A stretch of 23,056 nt of DNA from Porodaedalea pini. Lineage: Eukaryota; Basidiomycota; Agaricomycetes; Hymenochaetales; Hymenochaetaceae. Shown here piece after piece: positions 1 to 10,381 of this stretch; position 1 is the stretch's first letter; every line of letters starts with the position of its first letter. Location of the stretch: assembly GCA_002794775.1 (NCBI GenBank), contig NBAY01000175.1, forward strand, positions 1-23,056, written 5' to 3'. The notes beneath the pieces were generated by a model that was not told where the DNA came from, did no database searches, and saw nothing but the letters and a program-made list of their open reading frames with translations. The position numbers and the translations under genes are program-made.

Positions 1-2873
1 TAGCACCGAGTTCTGCCTGATGACCACGTAGTTGGCTTTCGAGCGTGCTGACGTGCTCTTTTAGATGAGCAATTTGAGCGTCTGCCTTCCGCCTTGTGTC
101 CTCAATTGTTTTCTGTTGAAATCAAAACTTCAATTGTAAACCATGAGATTTTCGAGCAGGACGCACAGTATAAGCTGTTTCAGCGGAGAAAAGGCGCTCC
201 TAGGCGAAAATTTAGCACGTCTCAAGTAAAGCGCTTTGGTAAGGTTTAAGACCTGAACGTCGCCGTGACCCTTCTTTTCCATACGCAACATCATAACTTG
301 ATCTTCGAAGCGTTCTTGAAGCATCTGAAAGTTGAGTAAGAAACAGCCCCAATGTATGAGCAAGAGTCTACAAACCTCAAGGCGCGTTTCGGATTGCCGC
401 AATCTGTGGAGATGATATCGACGAATATCGACTACCGAACCGCAACGAGCTTACTTGATTCTGTAATCCTCCAGGTCCTTCTTGATGCCATTCGTTTCAG
501 CAATCAGGGTTTCTTCACGAGACTTCAAGGCGTCCTTCTCGCTGAAGATCTTTACTCTGAAATCATTTTCAATTTTAACTTGTGTGCGACTAGCATTCAG
601 GTCTTCCTCGAGACGCCGGCTTAACGCAACCTGATTTTCGGCTTGCGCCTCAGCTAACAGCAGTCTGCATGAAGCATGAGTAACCTATATATAGACTTGT
701 GCGTATGACTAACCTCTTTTGCAAGGACTCGATTGATTTGTCTTTTATTTCCACAGAAGCCTCAAGAATGTCGATCCTCGACCTGCGATCTTCCAAAAGC
801 CCTTCCGCCCGAGCAGCTCTGTAAGGTTGAAAAGTCAGCGTATGACAGACATACATCGGTTCTTATTCGCTGCACCTGTCTTTACTGCCATGGAGAACCC
901 TAATATGCTCGTTTCTGTCTTCGAGCAGTTTGCGCAGCACTTCGAGTCTATATGGAATGGGCATTAGCAGCCCTCTTTCATAGATTCGTTGAGCAGGTTG
1001 GCAACGTACTCTCCTTGTAAGGGTGCGAGAGTCTGGAACTCGATCTCTTTCTGAGAAAGACGTTGGCTGAGCTCAGAGTTGCTACAAAAGTGTCACTGGT
1101 CACGCCTCAAAAGGAATGGATATAACTCACTCGCTGACGTGGGTGACAAGTTCAGTTTCGAGCTCCGCATTTTTCATTAGGATATCAGTGTTCTTCTGCT
1201 GTTGGACCCTCAGAAGCGTGGCAAGCTCGTTGATTCTCTCGCCTATCAGTTTGAAGAAATTAAGAGAATCATTTCTTCATAGGAGGAAGATAATACCTGC
1301 GTCGCCCAATTTCGCGGAGGTCGATCGGAGAGCATCTGTGTTCTGCATCTGCGTACTTTCCAGTTCTGCAATTCGATTCTTGGCGTCCGCGAGCTCCCCC
1401 TGTGCAAATTCCAGACGATCTCGAAACATGTCGATAACTTGCTGCTCTGTAGTGGGAATGTTAGAACAGGAACTGATGCATTATACCGAACGCCTACTAT
1501 TTGCCATGTCCGTCTGGAGCTCGCTTAAGACGGATTTCCATCCTTGTGTCGGAGTATATATGCCGTCCTCTCCCACCGAAGTTTCAAGCTCTGCTCATAA
1601 CACTCAATGGAATATCTGAAACACGCGGTTGTACTCACGATCCGAAGACTTCTTCACTGCCCCTTTCAATTCTTCAACATCTGCCATGGAAGCACGCGCT
1701 TTCTGAGCAAATAAGAAATATTCTTGGGACTGGGTTTTGAGGGACTGGAGTTCATTATTCATATCGCCTAGCCTAGTTGTTCCGCATCTATGATCAGGCG
1801 CATATTATCAGTAGAGATGCAAGCAAGTGCTCACTTCTTTGCATGAGACTCTAGCCCATCCTTCGCCTTTTCTTTGACAAGCGCGATTCGTCTCAATAAG
1901 CTATTTCTCTCGCCAGTGACTGCATTTAGCTCCTCTTGCAGCTGTTGCATAGCCTTTGTCTGGGTGACGTATAACAGAAAAACTCAATAGCACGACGGCA
2001 CAGGCTTACCTTTTCTTCGAGAGCAAGGTTTGCATTGCGCAAGTCTGTAGCCCCTTTGAACATCAGAGTAGATAGGTCGTCGCCAGGTTGTTCTCTAGTC
2101 AAAACTGCAATTGAAGGGCTCCTTGAATGACCATCTTGAGCGTTGATGTCTCTGGATATGGAGCGAGGTTCAGCGTCTCGTTGTTGATCCAAAACGTCGA
2201 GACCACCGTCCGTCGGGGAGTCATAACGGTAGGGAGTGGCAGAACGGTAAGTTGAGTCTTTCTCCGGAATTGAGGGGGTGATAGATTTGTTGCGAGTATC
2301 GTGATGAAATCTCATACTTGCTTGGAAAGGTAAAGAGAAACTATCGGATTCCTTCTTGAACGATTGCTGGGGAAGTTGGGTCATTCTGGAAGAGCCATAG
2401 GAATGGAGGTCAGATTCTTCGATATATCCTTCACCGATCTCAGAGTAGGGGTTTCTATCGTTGTTATTTGAAGCCTTTGGATTATCACGAGTTTGAAATG
2501 GGGAGATCGTGGCAGTATGTAGCGAACGGCGAGTCTGGCTCAAAGCTGGATCGCTATGAAGAGAAGTCCTTCCTGATGTAACAGACTCCCGATCAACCGC
2601 AGGAGTTGAGAAAGGCCTTGCGGCTCCATGTCCGGATAAGTTGACAGCATTCTCGGAGTAACGCTGACTTTGGGTACTGATGGTCTTAACAGGAGTCTGG
2701 GAATTGTAGCTTGAACTCATGAGCTTCGAGAAGGGGGACCGGGTGGAAACGCCATCTGCTCTCAGATTGCGCGAGAAAGAGAGGGTACCGGACAATTGAG
2801 TACGCGGAGATTCTGGTGGCATGTTATGTGAGTGGCTTGGCCGTCTGCGTGATGGACTGTCGTCGGCATTCAT
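1..2873 (-). CDS. Large coiled-coil protein, spliced, 3' end beyond window
   Basis: Not recognised by name. The start is the ATG at 2873-2871. The deduced exons join in one frame: 2873-2010, 1959-1835, 1772-1639 (or from 1787), 1590-1498, 1446-1297, 1242-1131, 1081-1010, 947-876, 818-714, 664-455, 403-376, 324-253, 199-167 and 112-1. This gives about 727 codons, still open at the edge. Exon 1 (288 residues) is low-complexity and rich in Ser, Pro, Arg and Thr, so probably disordered and a possible phosphorylation target. From about residue 285 the protein is almost entirely Glu/Lys/Gln/Leu heptad-like coiled coil (for example ERINELATLL, SRRLEEDLNASR). The introns of 47-62 nt have good GT-AG ends. 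A disordered head and long coiled coil would suit a structural or cytoskeletal scaffold such as a spindle-pole or tethering protein, but that is inference only. The 28-nt and 33-nt exons are the least certain. Confidence 0.8.
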
Positions 2874-3000
2874 GGTAGTGGCAGGAAGGAAATCGCGTCG
2901 CTGCGACACAGTGACACGGTACGGTACTGCACTTTCTCCTACCATCATCATCCATCGTGGGAAAATCGCTTTACATTCTTCATCGTACTCTCTCTCCGCT
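2874..3000. promoter_or_regulatory. Short spacer between host gene start and LINE ORF1
   Basis: These 127 bases separate two divergent starts: the coiled-coil gene (minus) and LINE ORF1 (plus). They must hold what remains of the host gene's 5' UTR and proximal promoter, plus any LINE 5' UTR. The stretch near 2960-2998 is rich in C and T. No TATA box and no LINE target-site duplication could be recognised, so the exact 5' boundary of the LINE is not fixed. Confidence 0.4.
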
Positions 3001-4038
3001 ATGGACAACAAAATGTTGACCAGAGCAAAAGCCTCTCTACATAAGACAAAGTCTTTTCGATCCCTTGTTAATCCCAAGGACCCCACCAAGTGTGAGGAGT
3101 GTAAACAGGATCTCCCCTACCACAGTCGCCAGTGTGTTAGCGGGACCGCCAAGTTATGTGCCGTTTGTGGTCGCGACAAGACCTACAACCACAACGACGC
3201 CGTATGCAATCAAGTCCAAACGAATCGTGCAAACTGGTCCCCCGATGTCGAGGCAGACGAACATGCCGCCAAACTCCGTAAACAAAGGGACCTCCCCCCT
3301 ACCCCAGATATCGAGTCGCAGAACACGCTTAAACGGTCAAATTCCGAGGAGGAACACCAATCGCTCCCTCCCCCTGCCCGCATTGACAACGATGCTATGG
3401 ACGACGATGATCTATACATCCAGGATGCTCAGACCAGCCAAGCCCCTCAGGTCGACCAGGATATGGTCGCAATCGATGAACAATATGATCCGGATATCGC
3501 CGAGAATGTCAACCGGTCTTTCGCCGACCTTACTAAGGAAACCGTCAATACAATCAACACACTTATCTCTCAACCCACATGGTCTTCCGATAAGCCCTGG
3601 TACGATGACCCTAATCGGGCCGGGTCCATCCTCGCCAATATTGGCTCCAACTTGGTAACCTGGATCAACAAATCCAACACTTTGGACGATCAGACATCTC
3701 TCCAGAACTCTGCCAACGAGAGTCTGGAAGCCTTTCATTCCACCTTTCGCATCCACTCACCATCATTCAAACATGTTTTTGAAAATATTTATGTTAACAG
3801 CCAAACTATCCGCGATCAGGAAATCACAGATACTATGCACGCTATGTCCAGGTCCATCCAGCACCTTTTTGCTGTCATTTCTTCTATCTCCAAAAAAACT
3901 AACACAATTGAAAAACAGCTTTCAGACATCCCGGCTTCTTCAGTTCAGCGCTCGGTTCTCGCTAAAACTAATATTAACCAGCAGAGCAAAATTCTACCTG
4001 ACCCAATTGGAGTTTGTTTCGTACATGACCCCAAATTT

Positions 4039-4047
4039 CCCCCCCCC
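4039..4047 (+). other. Nine-C run at the ORF1 frameshift
   Basis: ORF1 coding character moves by +1 across this homopolymer. Upstream, the frame starting at 3001 reads on only to a stop at 4062. Downstream, the frame open to 4903 carries the protein. Replication slippage or a sequencing indel in the C run is the simplest reading. A programmed frameshift is possible but unsupported by one copy. Confidence 0.6.
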
Positions 4048-4898
4048 TGGCCCTATTGCTAAACAGCGCGTTCAGACCCCGAAAAACGGAAAAACAGAAT
4101 ATGCAGCCGCCATCGCTAAAACCTGCATTCCGGGTTCCGGCTATCACATGACTACAGAGGGCACAATCATTGCACCGGATGGCTACGCTCACTCAGCGCA
4201 CAATGCTCCTCGCGGATCACAGACTACAATCTACCACCCAGCGGTCGAAACAGTCGGAGTCGACCAGGAAGGCTTTACCACGGTTTTGTACGCCAAAGTT
4301 GCCCAAAAGAAACCTAAAATGGTCCTTACCAAAGTTACTCGAACCACAGAACAGAACCCCCAAGGGGAAGTCTCAACCGTTCCAATTAACCGGTCTAACG
4401 GATCAGTGAATACGCATGTCCGTAACGTTCACCGTATCTTCTTTGCACTTCCAGGCGACCTTGCCATTCACCCTTCCACTCTTTCTGTTAAAAACACAGT
4501 ACGTGCGGGCCTCAAAGGCAACCCGCTTTTCAAACATCTCGTCATTCTCAACGTGGAATACACATCTAACAGCAACCTCCTAATTGCTTTTACTAACATT
4601 CGCTCTGACTTTGACGCACAATACAATGCCCTAGTTATCCAGCTCAACCGCATCATTAACATCTCCGGGGTGAGGGCATTCACCCCTTCACCTCAATTCA
4701 AAATGGTCATTCCCGGCGTCCCTGTCTTCGACAAAGACACCAATCTCATTTATTCAGAGAAGGACTTAATTGATGAAATCTCTGCCCTACCTCAATTCGA
4801 AGGTTATGAGTTCATGTTCCCTCCCCGTTTCATGTCCTCTATTGATCGCCTCAACCAACGAGACTACTGCAATGTTTCGGTTGTCCTCAAGGATGAGT

Positions 4899-4903
4899 CT
4901 CGT
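4899..4903. repeat. Target-site duplication of element A, left copy
   Basis: CTCGT directly precedes the TGTTAG end of the left LTR and recurs directly after the right LTR at 11145-11149. A 5-bp duplication is normal for Ty3/gypsy integrases. Removing the element with one copy restores the LINE ORF1 frame. Confidence 0.95.
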
Positions 4904-5316
4904 TGTTAGGCAGGAGCCCGGGAGATGACTCGGACTGGGCAGGCCTCGGCTGACTGTTGTCTGGGACGTGCTATACTCGAGCGTAGACTCGGGACACGCT
5001 TACTCAGGCTAGGTCGTCGCGGAGGTAAGAGGATTAATACAAGTCTAAACTAATACAAGGGGGACGAGTCTCACCTAGGTCGTCGCGGAGGTAAGAGGAA
5101 AAGCAGAACAAGGAGTTCATGCGATTCCTGAGACCTTATATAGCGACGACCGTGAGACTATATTACCTAACATTACATAACAAGTGGGAATGGAACGAAT
5201 GAAGGTAGTGTGGGAATGATTGTGTAAGATGGGTAAATATAATGAAAAGGACGAATATAATAAAGGAAATGGTAAAAGGGAAAATAAAGGAAAAGGTGAA
5301 AGTTCAGGTTCTAACA
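4904..5316 (-). repeat. Element A 3' LTR (413 bp)
   Basis: It begins TGTTAG and ends CTAACA on the plus strand, giving 6-bp inverted ends. It is identical to 10732-11144 except at 4912. It carries a minus-strand TATA box (TATATAA as TTATATA at 5136-5142) and, 3' of it, the 11-nt primer sequence at 5099-5109. As a 3' LTR it could start transcripts running left, antisense to LINE ORF1 and towards the host gene that begins at 2873. The last codons and stop of element A pol (5304-5306) lie inside it. Confidence 0.95.
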
Positions 5317-8300
5317 TTACCCCCCTTCAAGGTTGGGCGTCCCGACCAACCATGATCGCGGTCGTCAGGCTCGGTGTCGACGAAGAGCGGACGGAGTCGT
5401 TGACGAGGGATGTCGAGTTTCCGAGGTGCACCGGGATGTTTGAGGTAGAACTCAGCGATCGCCTCCTTCGCGTTCTTGCCGAAGTCCGTCTCAGGCTGCC
5501 AAGTAGGTTCATTGTAGCCGACCCACTTGACAAGGTACTGTAGTTTCCCTCGGTGCAGACGTGAGTCTAAGACTTCCTCGAGTTCGTATTCCTCCTCGTT
5601 GTCGATGATGTCTGGCGGCGGCGGCGGCGGTTGCTTCTGGCTTTCAAAGGACGGTTCGACGGCGGGTTTCAACAGGGCTTCGTTGAAGACAGGGTGGACC
5701 TTTTTCCATCGCTTCGGGAGTTTGAGCTTGTACGCGTTCGCTCCTACCTTGTCGACGATGTCAAAGGGGCCGTACCATTTGTCTGCGAGTTTCTTCGTCG
5801 GCGAGTCCGTACTAATGTTTCGCCCGTCAAGGAAGACTTTGTCTCCAGCCTTGTACTCCACCGAAGCTCCTGCTGTCCGGTCATGGTAGCGCTTCATGTC
5901 CTCTGCTGCCTTGACTAGATTGTCCTTAGCAACACGATGAGTCTCCTTGATGTGCTTGGCGAATTCTTCCGCCGACATGTTGGCAGAGGAAGTTCGTACG
6001 GTGTCGAAGCTCATAGGGTGACGTCCGGTGTTTGCGTAGAAGGGTGACATCCTTGTCGCTGAATGTTCGCGGTTGTTGTAGGCGAACTCTGCGAGGGGGA
6101 GCCAGTCCTTCCAGTCCGATTGCCGATGATCGACAAAGAGCCGGAGGTACTGTTCGAGCTCTTGATTGACGCGTTCCGTCTGACTGTCCGTTTGTGGGTG
6201 GTATGCCGTTGACGGGTTGCCTTCGATGTGTAGGAGTTTGTATAGCTCCTTCATCATCGACGCATCAAACTGTGTGCCTCGGTCGTGGATGATCTTCTTC
6301 GGTAGGCCATGGAGGCGGAAGACGTGGTCTCGGTATAACTGAGCCATACCTTCCGCTGACAGTTTCGTCGTCGTTGGGATGGCATGCATCTGTTTCGAGA
6401 ATCTGTCCACGAAGACGCAGATTGCATTGTGTCCCTTAGAGTCTGGGAGTTCTCCGATTAGGTCGACCGTGATGATCTCCCAGGGACCTTCAGGGATCGC
6501 GTTAGGATGAAGTGGTCTCGACCTCGACGTTCTTAAGGCTTTCGTCCGTTGGCAACGGTTGCATCCTCGGACGTATGTTCGGACATCGGAGAATATTGAT
6601 GCCCACCAGAAGTCTCGACGTACCAGTTCGACCGTCTTCGACGATCCAGGATGTCCTGCCAGGGTCGAGTCGTGGTACTCCCGCAATACCGCTTCCTTCA
6701 CCGTCGACGGCACGTACACCTTGCCTTTCATCCGCCACAACCCGTCGACCTTCACCATATTCGTCGGCCTCTCCGACTCGTCTTGCGCTCTCTGCGCCTC
6801 ACCCACTCGTTCCAACATTTCATCACGCGACGTCCTTACCACCCCACGGTTCAGCCATTTCTCCTTGATGAATACGACGCCGTCATTGTCATCCTTGCCC
6901 TGATCATAGCCCGCCTTGCGTGACAGCAAGTCAGCCTTGCCCATTGTCTTCCCCGACTTGTGTTCGAGGTGGAAGTCAAATTCCTCGAGTTCGGTTCGCC
7001 AGCGAGCTTGACGATAGCTTAGCTTCTGCGCCGACCTGAAGTAGGTGAGGTTGGCGTGGTCGGACCAGATTTCAATTTTGTGGCGAGCGCCAAGGAGGTA
7101 TTGCCGCCACTCCTTGAGCGCCGAAACGATCGCGAGCATCTCCTTGTCGTAGATCTCGTAGTTTCGTTCCGCCGGTTCAAGTGCCTCTGACCTGTAGGCG
7201 ATCACCCTCCACTTCCCTTCCTGCTTCTGCAACAACACACCACCGAGCACAAAGTTCGACGAGTCCGCTTCTACGCGGAAAGGGCCCTCGTCATTGGCGA
7301 TGGCTAGGACTGGAGGTGAGCAGAGACGTCGTCTCAGCTCCTCGAACGCTTCCTGCTGTTCGGTCTCCCATACCCAGTCCTTCTTGCCCGTTAACGACGT
7401 CAACGGTCGGACCACCTTGCTGTAGTCCTTAATAAACCGTCTCAGCCAGTTTCCCATGCCGAGGAACTGTTGCAGCTCCTTGAGGTTCCGTGGGACTGGC
7501 CAGTTCGCAATCGCCTCCGTCTTTGCCGGGTCAGCCCTGATTTCTCCATTGCCGATGATGTGGCCAAGGTATTTGACGACCTTGGCGTCAAACTCGCACT
7601 TCTCCGGTTTCAGGTACAGGCCATTTTCTCGGAGGATCTGGAGTACGCGTCTTGACGTGTCGATATGCTCCTCAATGGTTTCCGAGAGGATCAGGATGTC
7701 GTCGAGGTATACGATGATCAGGTTCGCGTAGATTAGGTCCTTAAAGATGTGGTTGACAAAGGCCTGGAACGTGGCCGGCGCGTTGCAAAGGCCAAAAAAC
7801 ATGACCGTCGGTTCGAAGAGGCCCATGTTCGTGCGAAACGCTGCTTTCCATTCGTCACCCTCGCGGATCCGGATATTGTAGTACCCCCAGCGAAGGTCAA
7901 GCTTAGTGATGTATTTCGCTTTCTTGACCTTGTCGACGAGTTCGTCAATGAGAGGGAGGGGATACTTGTTCTTGATCGTACTGTCATTGAGCTTACGGTA
8001 ATCCTGGATCGGGCATAGCGATTTGTCGGCCTTCTTAATGAAGAAGAAGGGCGACGCCATGGGCGATATCGACCGTCGAATGTGACCTGACTTCAGGTTT
8101 TCATCAAGGAAGTCCTTGAGTGACTGTTGCTCAGTCGGCGTGAGCGGGTAGATCTTACAGTCGCTCGGTTTGAAGTCGGGCTTCAAGTCGATGACATGGT
8201 CCCAGGGTCGGTGTTCCGGCAGCTTCTCGAAACCTTTTTCGCTGAAAACGTCGGCGTAGTCGTTGAGGTATGCGGGCCAGGACGTCTTGTCCATTCGCAT

Positions 8301-8960
8301 CTCACTCACCCTCCTCATCTGTTCCACCACCTTCTTCACCTTGCCTAGGTCCTCCACCGTCTCCCTCTCGATCGCACATTCTTCTGGACAGCGGGTGAAT
8401 TCGATCGAGCCCGTTTTCCAGTCGACCTCCGGATTGTGACGTCGAAGCCAGTCGTACCCCAGGAAGATGTTCGATGACGCTAGGGACGTTACTGCGAGGA
8501 CGATCTTCTCCCGATGACGGCCGATCATGAGTTCGACGTCAACGTACTCCTCGATCAATCCGGCCTCATTGTGCGTGCCATCGGCGTTCAGCACCGCGAG
8601 GGGTCGAATGTAGCGTTTCGTTTCCAACCCGTACCTCTCGACAAACCTGACGTCGATGCAGGATCCCGTGCATCCCGAATCCACAAGGGCATGCGCATCT
8701 ACCTCTCTCGCCTCACCCGCTATTTCATGCTCGATGGTCAGGAGAAGGTCCAGCTGGCGTCCGCCAGTTCCTCTCATGAACAGTTGTTCGTACTCTTCAT
8801 TCTTGTTCACACCGGTGGAGACTTCGTAATCGGGAAAACCATCGACGTTGTTCGCATCTACGTATTGTACAGACGGTTGGTTATATTTTAGCGGATCCGG
8901 ATTCGAAGTCTCTTGTTCTTCTCGGTCAGTCGCCCCGATGGCTACGCCTGACCATTCGCA
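5304..8960 (-). CDS. pol: Element A Pol polyprotein: protease-RT-RNase H-integrase-chromodomain, intact
   Basis: Open without a stop from the gag overlap to 5304. Residues below count from the first ATG at 8810 (1168 residues). The upstream part to 8960 would be joined to Gag by -1 frameshifting. Aspartic protease: DSG at 44-46. Reverse transcriptase about 200-420, with YLDD at 368-371. RNase H: D515, E557, D584. Integrase: HHCC zinc site H713, H720, C750, C753, then D783, D843 and E879 (35 residues between the last two, the D,D35E spacing). Chromodomain about 1073-1125, with the VKWVGY and TWQP signatures. Chromodomains of this family guide integration to marked chromatin (known of the family). 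One oddity is S876 (TDSQTER), where element B has Gly. Pol runs through the polypurine tract and stops 13 bases inside the LTR. Confidence 0.93.
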   Translation of the reverse strand, partial: CEWSGVAIGATDREEQETSNPDPLKYNQPSVQYVDANNVDGFPDYEVSTGVNKNEEYEQLFMRGTGGRQLDLLLTIEHEIAGEAREVDAHALVDSGCTGSCIDVRFVERYGLETKRYIRPLAVLNADGTHNEAGLIEEYVDVELMIGRHREKIVLAVTSLASSNIFLGYDWLRRHNPEVDWKTGSIEFTRCPEECAIERETVEDLGKVKKVVEQMRRVSEMRMDKTSWPAYLNDYADVFSEKGFEKLPEHRPWDHVIDLKPDFKPSDCKIYPLTPTEQQSLKDFLDENLKSGHIRRSISPMASPFFFIKKADKSLCPIQDYRKLNDSTIKNKYPLPLIDELVDKVKKAKYITKLDLRWGYYNIRIREGDEWKAAFRTNMGLFEPTVMFFGLCNAPATFQAFVNHIFKDLIYANLIIVYLDDILILSETIEEHIDTSRRVLQILRENGLYLKPEKCEFDAKVVKYLGHIIGNGEIRADPAKTEAIANWPVPRNLKELQQFLGMGNWLRRFIKDYSKVVRPLTSLTGKKDWVWETEQQEAFEELRRRLCSPPVLAIANDEGPFRVEADSSNFVLGGVLLQKQEGKWRVIAYRSEALEPAERNYEIYDKEMLAIVSALKEWRQYLLGARHKIEIWSDHANLTYFRSAQKLSYRQARWRTELEEFDFHLEHKSGKTMGKADLLSRKAGYDQGKDDNDGVVFIKEKWLNRGVVRTSRDEMLERVGEAQRAQDESERPTNMVKVDGLWRMKGKVYVPSTVKEAVLREYHDSTLAGHPGSSKTVELVRRDFWWASIFSDVRTYVRGCNRCQRTKALRTSRSRPLHPNAIPEGPWEIITVDLIGELPDSKGHNAICVFVDRFSKQMHAIPTTTKLSAEGMAQLYRDHVFRLHGLPKKIIHDRGTQFDASMMKELYKLLHIEGNPSTAYHPQTDSQTERVNQELEQYLRLFVDHRQSDWKDWLPLAEFAYNNREHSATRMSPFYANTGRHPMSFDTVRTSSANMSAEEFAKHIKETHRVAKDNLVKAAEDMKRYHDRTAGASVEYKAGDKVFLDGRNISTDSPTKKLADKWYGPFDIVDKVGANAYKLKLPKRWKKVHPVFNEALLKPAVEPSFESQKQPPPPPPDIIDNEEEYELEEVLDSRLHRGKLQYLVKWVGYNEPTWQPETDFGKNAKEAIAEFYLKHPGAPRKLDIPRQRLRPLFVDTEPDDRDHGWSGRPTLKGGNVRT
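5317..5330 (-). other. Element A polypurine tract
   Basis: On the minus strand this reads TTGAAGGGGGGTAA, directly abutting the 3' LTR. It is the expected primer site for plus-strand DNA synthesis. It also codes the last Pol residues (LKGGN). Element B has one more G here, which changes where Pol stops. Confidence 0.85.
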
Positions 8961-8966
8961 AAACCC
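8924..8966 (-). promoter_or_regulatory. Element A gag-pol -1 frameshift signal
   Basis: Minus-strand heptamer GGGTTTT at 8966-8960 sits in phase as G GGT TTT in the gag frame, a canonical X XXY YYZ slippery site. A 6-nt spacer follows, then a hairpin with GGTCAG (8953-8948) pairing to CTGACC (8929-8924). Pol lies in exactly the -1 frame, and the gag stop (8944-8942) falls inside the hairpin loop. The same heptamer and stem occur in element B. Function is inferred from the layout. Confidence 0.75.
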
Positions 8967-10021
8967 TGCGAGTCGACGACCTCTTCGTTATCGCCTTCTT
9001 CCTCCACATAGTCCTCCACCGTCGACCTCCGAGTGTCTACGACTTCCTCGAAGGCCGACTCCTTCATCGCTCCGAGCTCGTCGGCGAGGACACGACGTTC
9101 GCCTGGCGCCATCAGTTCCAGCATGCGCTGGATGATCGGTTTCACCTGTGGGCACTTGTCTTTAAAGTGGCCCAGCCCACCACAGATCCAGCACGCACGT
9201 CGTCGTTGTGCCTCGTTCATCGAGACGTCCATCGGTTGACCAGCGCCTCCAAAGGTGACGCCGGTCGCATCGCGTCTGTCGACGTGAGGGGCCGCTACCT
9301 GACGGCGAGCTGGGGGCGCTTGTTGTGGTAGGCGAGGAAGGGGAAGAAAGGCGCGTCCTCGTTGGATAGCGCGAATCTGCTGTTCGCCGCGGTCTATTTC
9401 AATCGCCTTATTCTTCCAATCCTCGTATTTCGTTGGGACTGGCGTCGACCTTAACACTCCACGGACCACCTCGATGTTCATCGCCCGCTTGAGGCGATCG
9501 CAGATGACACTGTCGTCTTTCAATTCGGCGCGCTTAATTATCACGTCGAACTTCTGGAAGAACTCGTCCGCGGTTAGGTCCTTCTGAACCTTATCTCGGA
9601 AATCCTTCAGCGCTTTCTCCTTGCGATTCGGGTCGTCGAACGAGGCGTCGAGTCGTTCCTGGAATCTTTCCCAGCTGTCGGTGAAGGTGACGATCCCCGA
9701 CGTTGTCGACTCCTCGACGTAGTTCTACGCCCACGTTGCCGCATTACCACCCTTCAGGTAGGAGAGAGCTACATAAATCTTACTCTCTGACGTAGGGTAT
9801 CAACTTGGATTTGCGGATACAAAAAGGAGGACTTCACGTCTGAAGTCGAGGTAATCGTCGCCACCAGTGAATTCTCGTGGCCGGGCGACATCTATGTTGG
9901 GGGTCGGGGGGTTAGCGGCCGCAACCGGTGCTGGGGCGTTGTTCGCCTGATGGGTGAAGGCATTCGCAACGATGGCCGCGATCTGCGCCATTTGCTGTTG
10001 GCTGAAACCTTCTGTTGACAT
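8942..10021 (-). pseudogene. gag: Element A gag, two nonsense codons
   Basis: Capsid-like Gag followed by a zinc knuckle (CWICGGLGHFKDKC, CX2CX4HX4C), which packages the RNA in this family. The frame runs from the ATG at 10021 to the TAG at 8944-8942 (359 codons) with no frameshift, but it has an in-frame TGA at 9802-9800 (element B has an Arg codon) and a TAG at 9727-9725 (Gln in element B). Both fit C-to-T change. Only the first 73 residues would be made from this ATG. The N-terminal third differs clearly from element B, whereas the C-terminal third, including the knuckle and acidic tail, is nearly the same. An in-frame coding-like extension continues upstream to 10381. Confidence 0.9.
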
Positions 10022-10381
10022 CGCGGGTTCGGGTGCGGGTGTCGAAGGTTCTGGAGGAGTCGGCGGTGAGGGGTCTCTGTTGGTTTCGCGGTAAGGACCT
10101 GGGGTCGGTGGTAGGTTGACCGTAGACGTTGACGGTGTAGGTGACGACGGAGCGGCTGGGGGCCACCTTGCTCTCCTCCCTCGTTCGTCTGATGAATACC
10201 AGCTGCGCCGGATTTCACTCCACCAGATGTCATGAGTGACGCCGCTATTATTGGTCGCGACATAGCCTGGTCGGTCTGGATCCCAACGGGCTGAAGCAGG
10301 AAGGGCCCGTTGCTGTTCGTCGGTGAGATCTATCTTGACGTTGGCGGAGGGACAGGGATCGGTTGCGCGTTCGATCCGGGG
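10022..10381 (-). CDS. Element A in-frame Gag N-terminal extension without ATG
   Basis: 120 stop-free codons lead directly into the gag ATG, after an in-frame TAA at 10384-10382. The translation shares blocks with element B in the same frame: VKIDLTDEQQRA against VKIDLTEEQQRA, VTHDIWWSEIR against VTHNLWWSDTR, and PSPPTPPE against SPPTPPE. The bases differ at many synonymous positions and the lengths (120 and 125 codons) differ by whole codons, so this was selected as protein. No in-frame ATG exists, so use would need non-AUG initiation or splicing from the leader. It may also be a decayed start. Confidence 0.55.

Larger units (their letters stand above)
3001..4903 (+). pseudogene. LINE ORF1, 5' part (frameshifted, then cut by element A)
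   Basis: The chosen start is the ATG at 3001, because what lies upstream overlaps the host gene and does not look coding. Residues about 20-65 hold two Cys/His clusters, CEECKQDLPYHSRQC and CAVCGRDKTYNHNDAVC, which look like a zinc-binding module. An acidic, Pro-rich linker with the run MDDDD follows, then a helical region. The frame stops at 4062, but coding continues one base out of register up to 4903, as shown by FVHDPKFPPPWPYC against YMTPNFPPPGPIAKQ. The switch lies in a nine-C run at 4039-4047, so a one-base indel is the simplest explanation. The second half (residues about 345-634) resembles the Gag-like central region of LINE ORF1 proteins. The TAG at 4907 belongs to the LTR of element A, not to the LINE. 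Confidence 0.8.

Noticed and set aside
2821..3000. Upstream extension of LINE ORF1 to an ATG at 2821
   Set aside because: It overlaps exon 1 of the host gene on the other strand, and its translation lacks LINE-like features.
4039..4047. Programmed frameshift in LINE ORF1 at the nine-C run
   Set aside because: A homopolymer indel in an otherwise decayed copy explains it; no second copy is available to show conservation.
5117..5317. 66-residue frame repeated identically at 10945-11145
   Set aside because: It is the LTR read on the minus strand; its identity reflects LTR identity, and it contains the TATA and primer region.
5220..5543. Plus-strand frames across the LTR and pol of element A
   Set aside because: Antisense shadows of the LTR and of the chromodomain coding region; no independent coding character.
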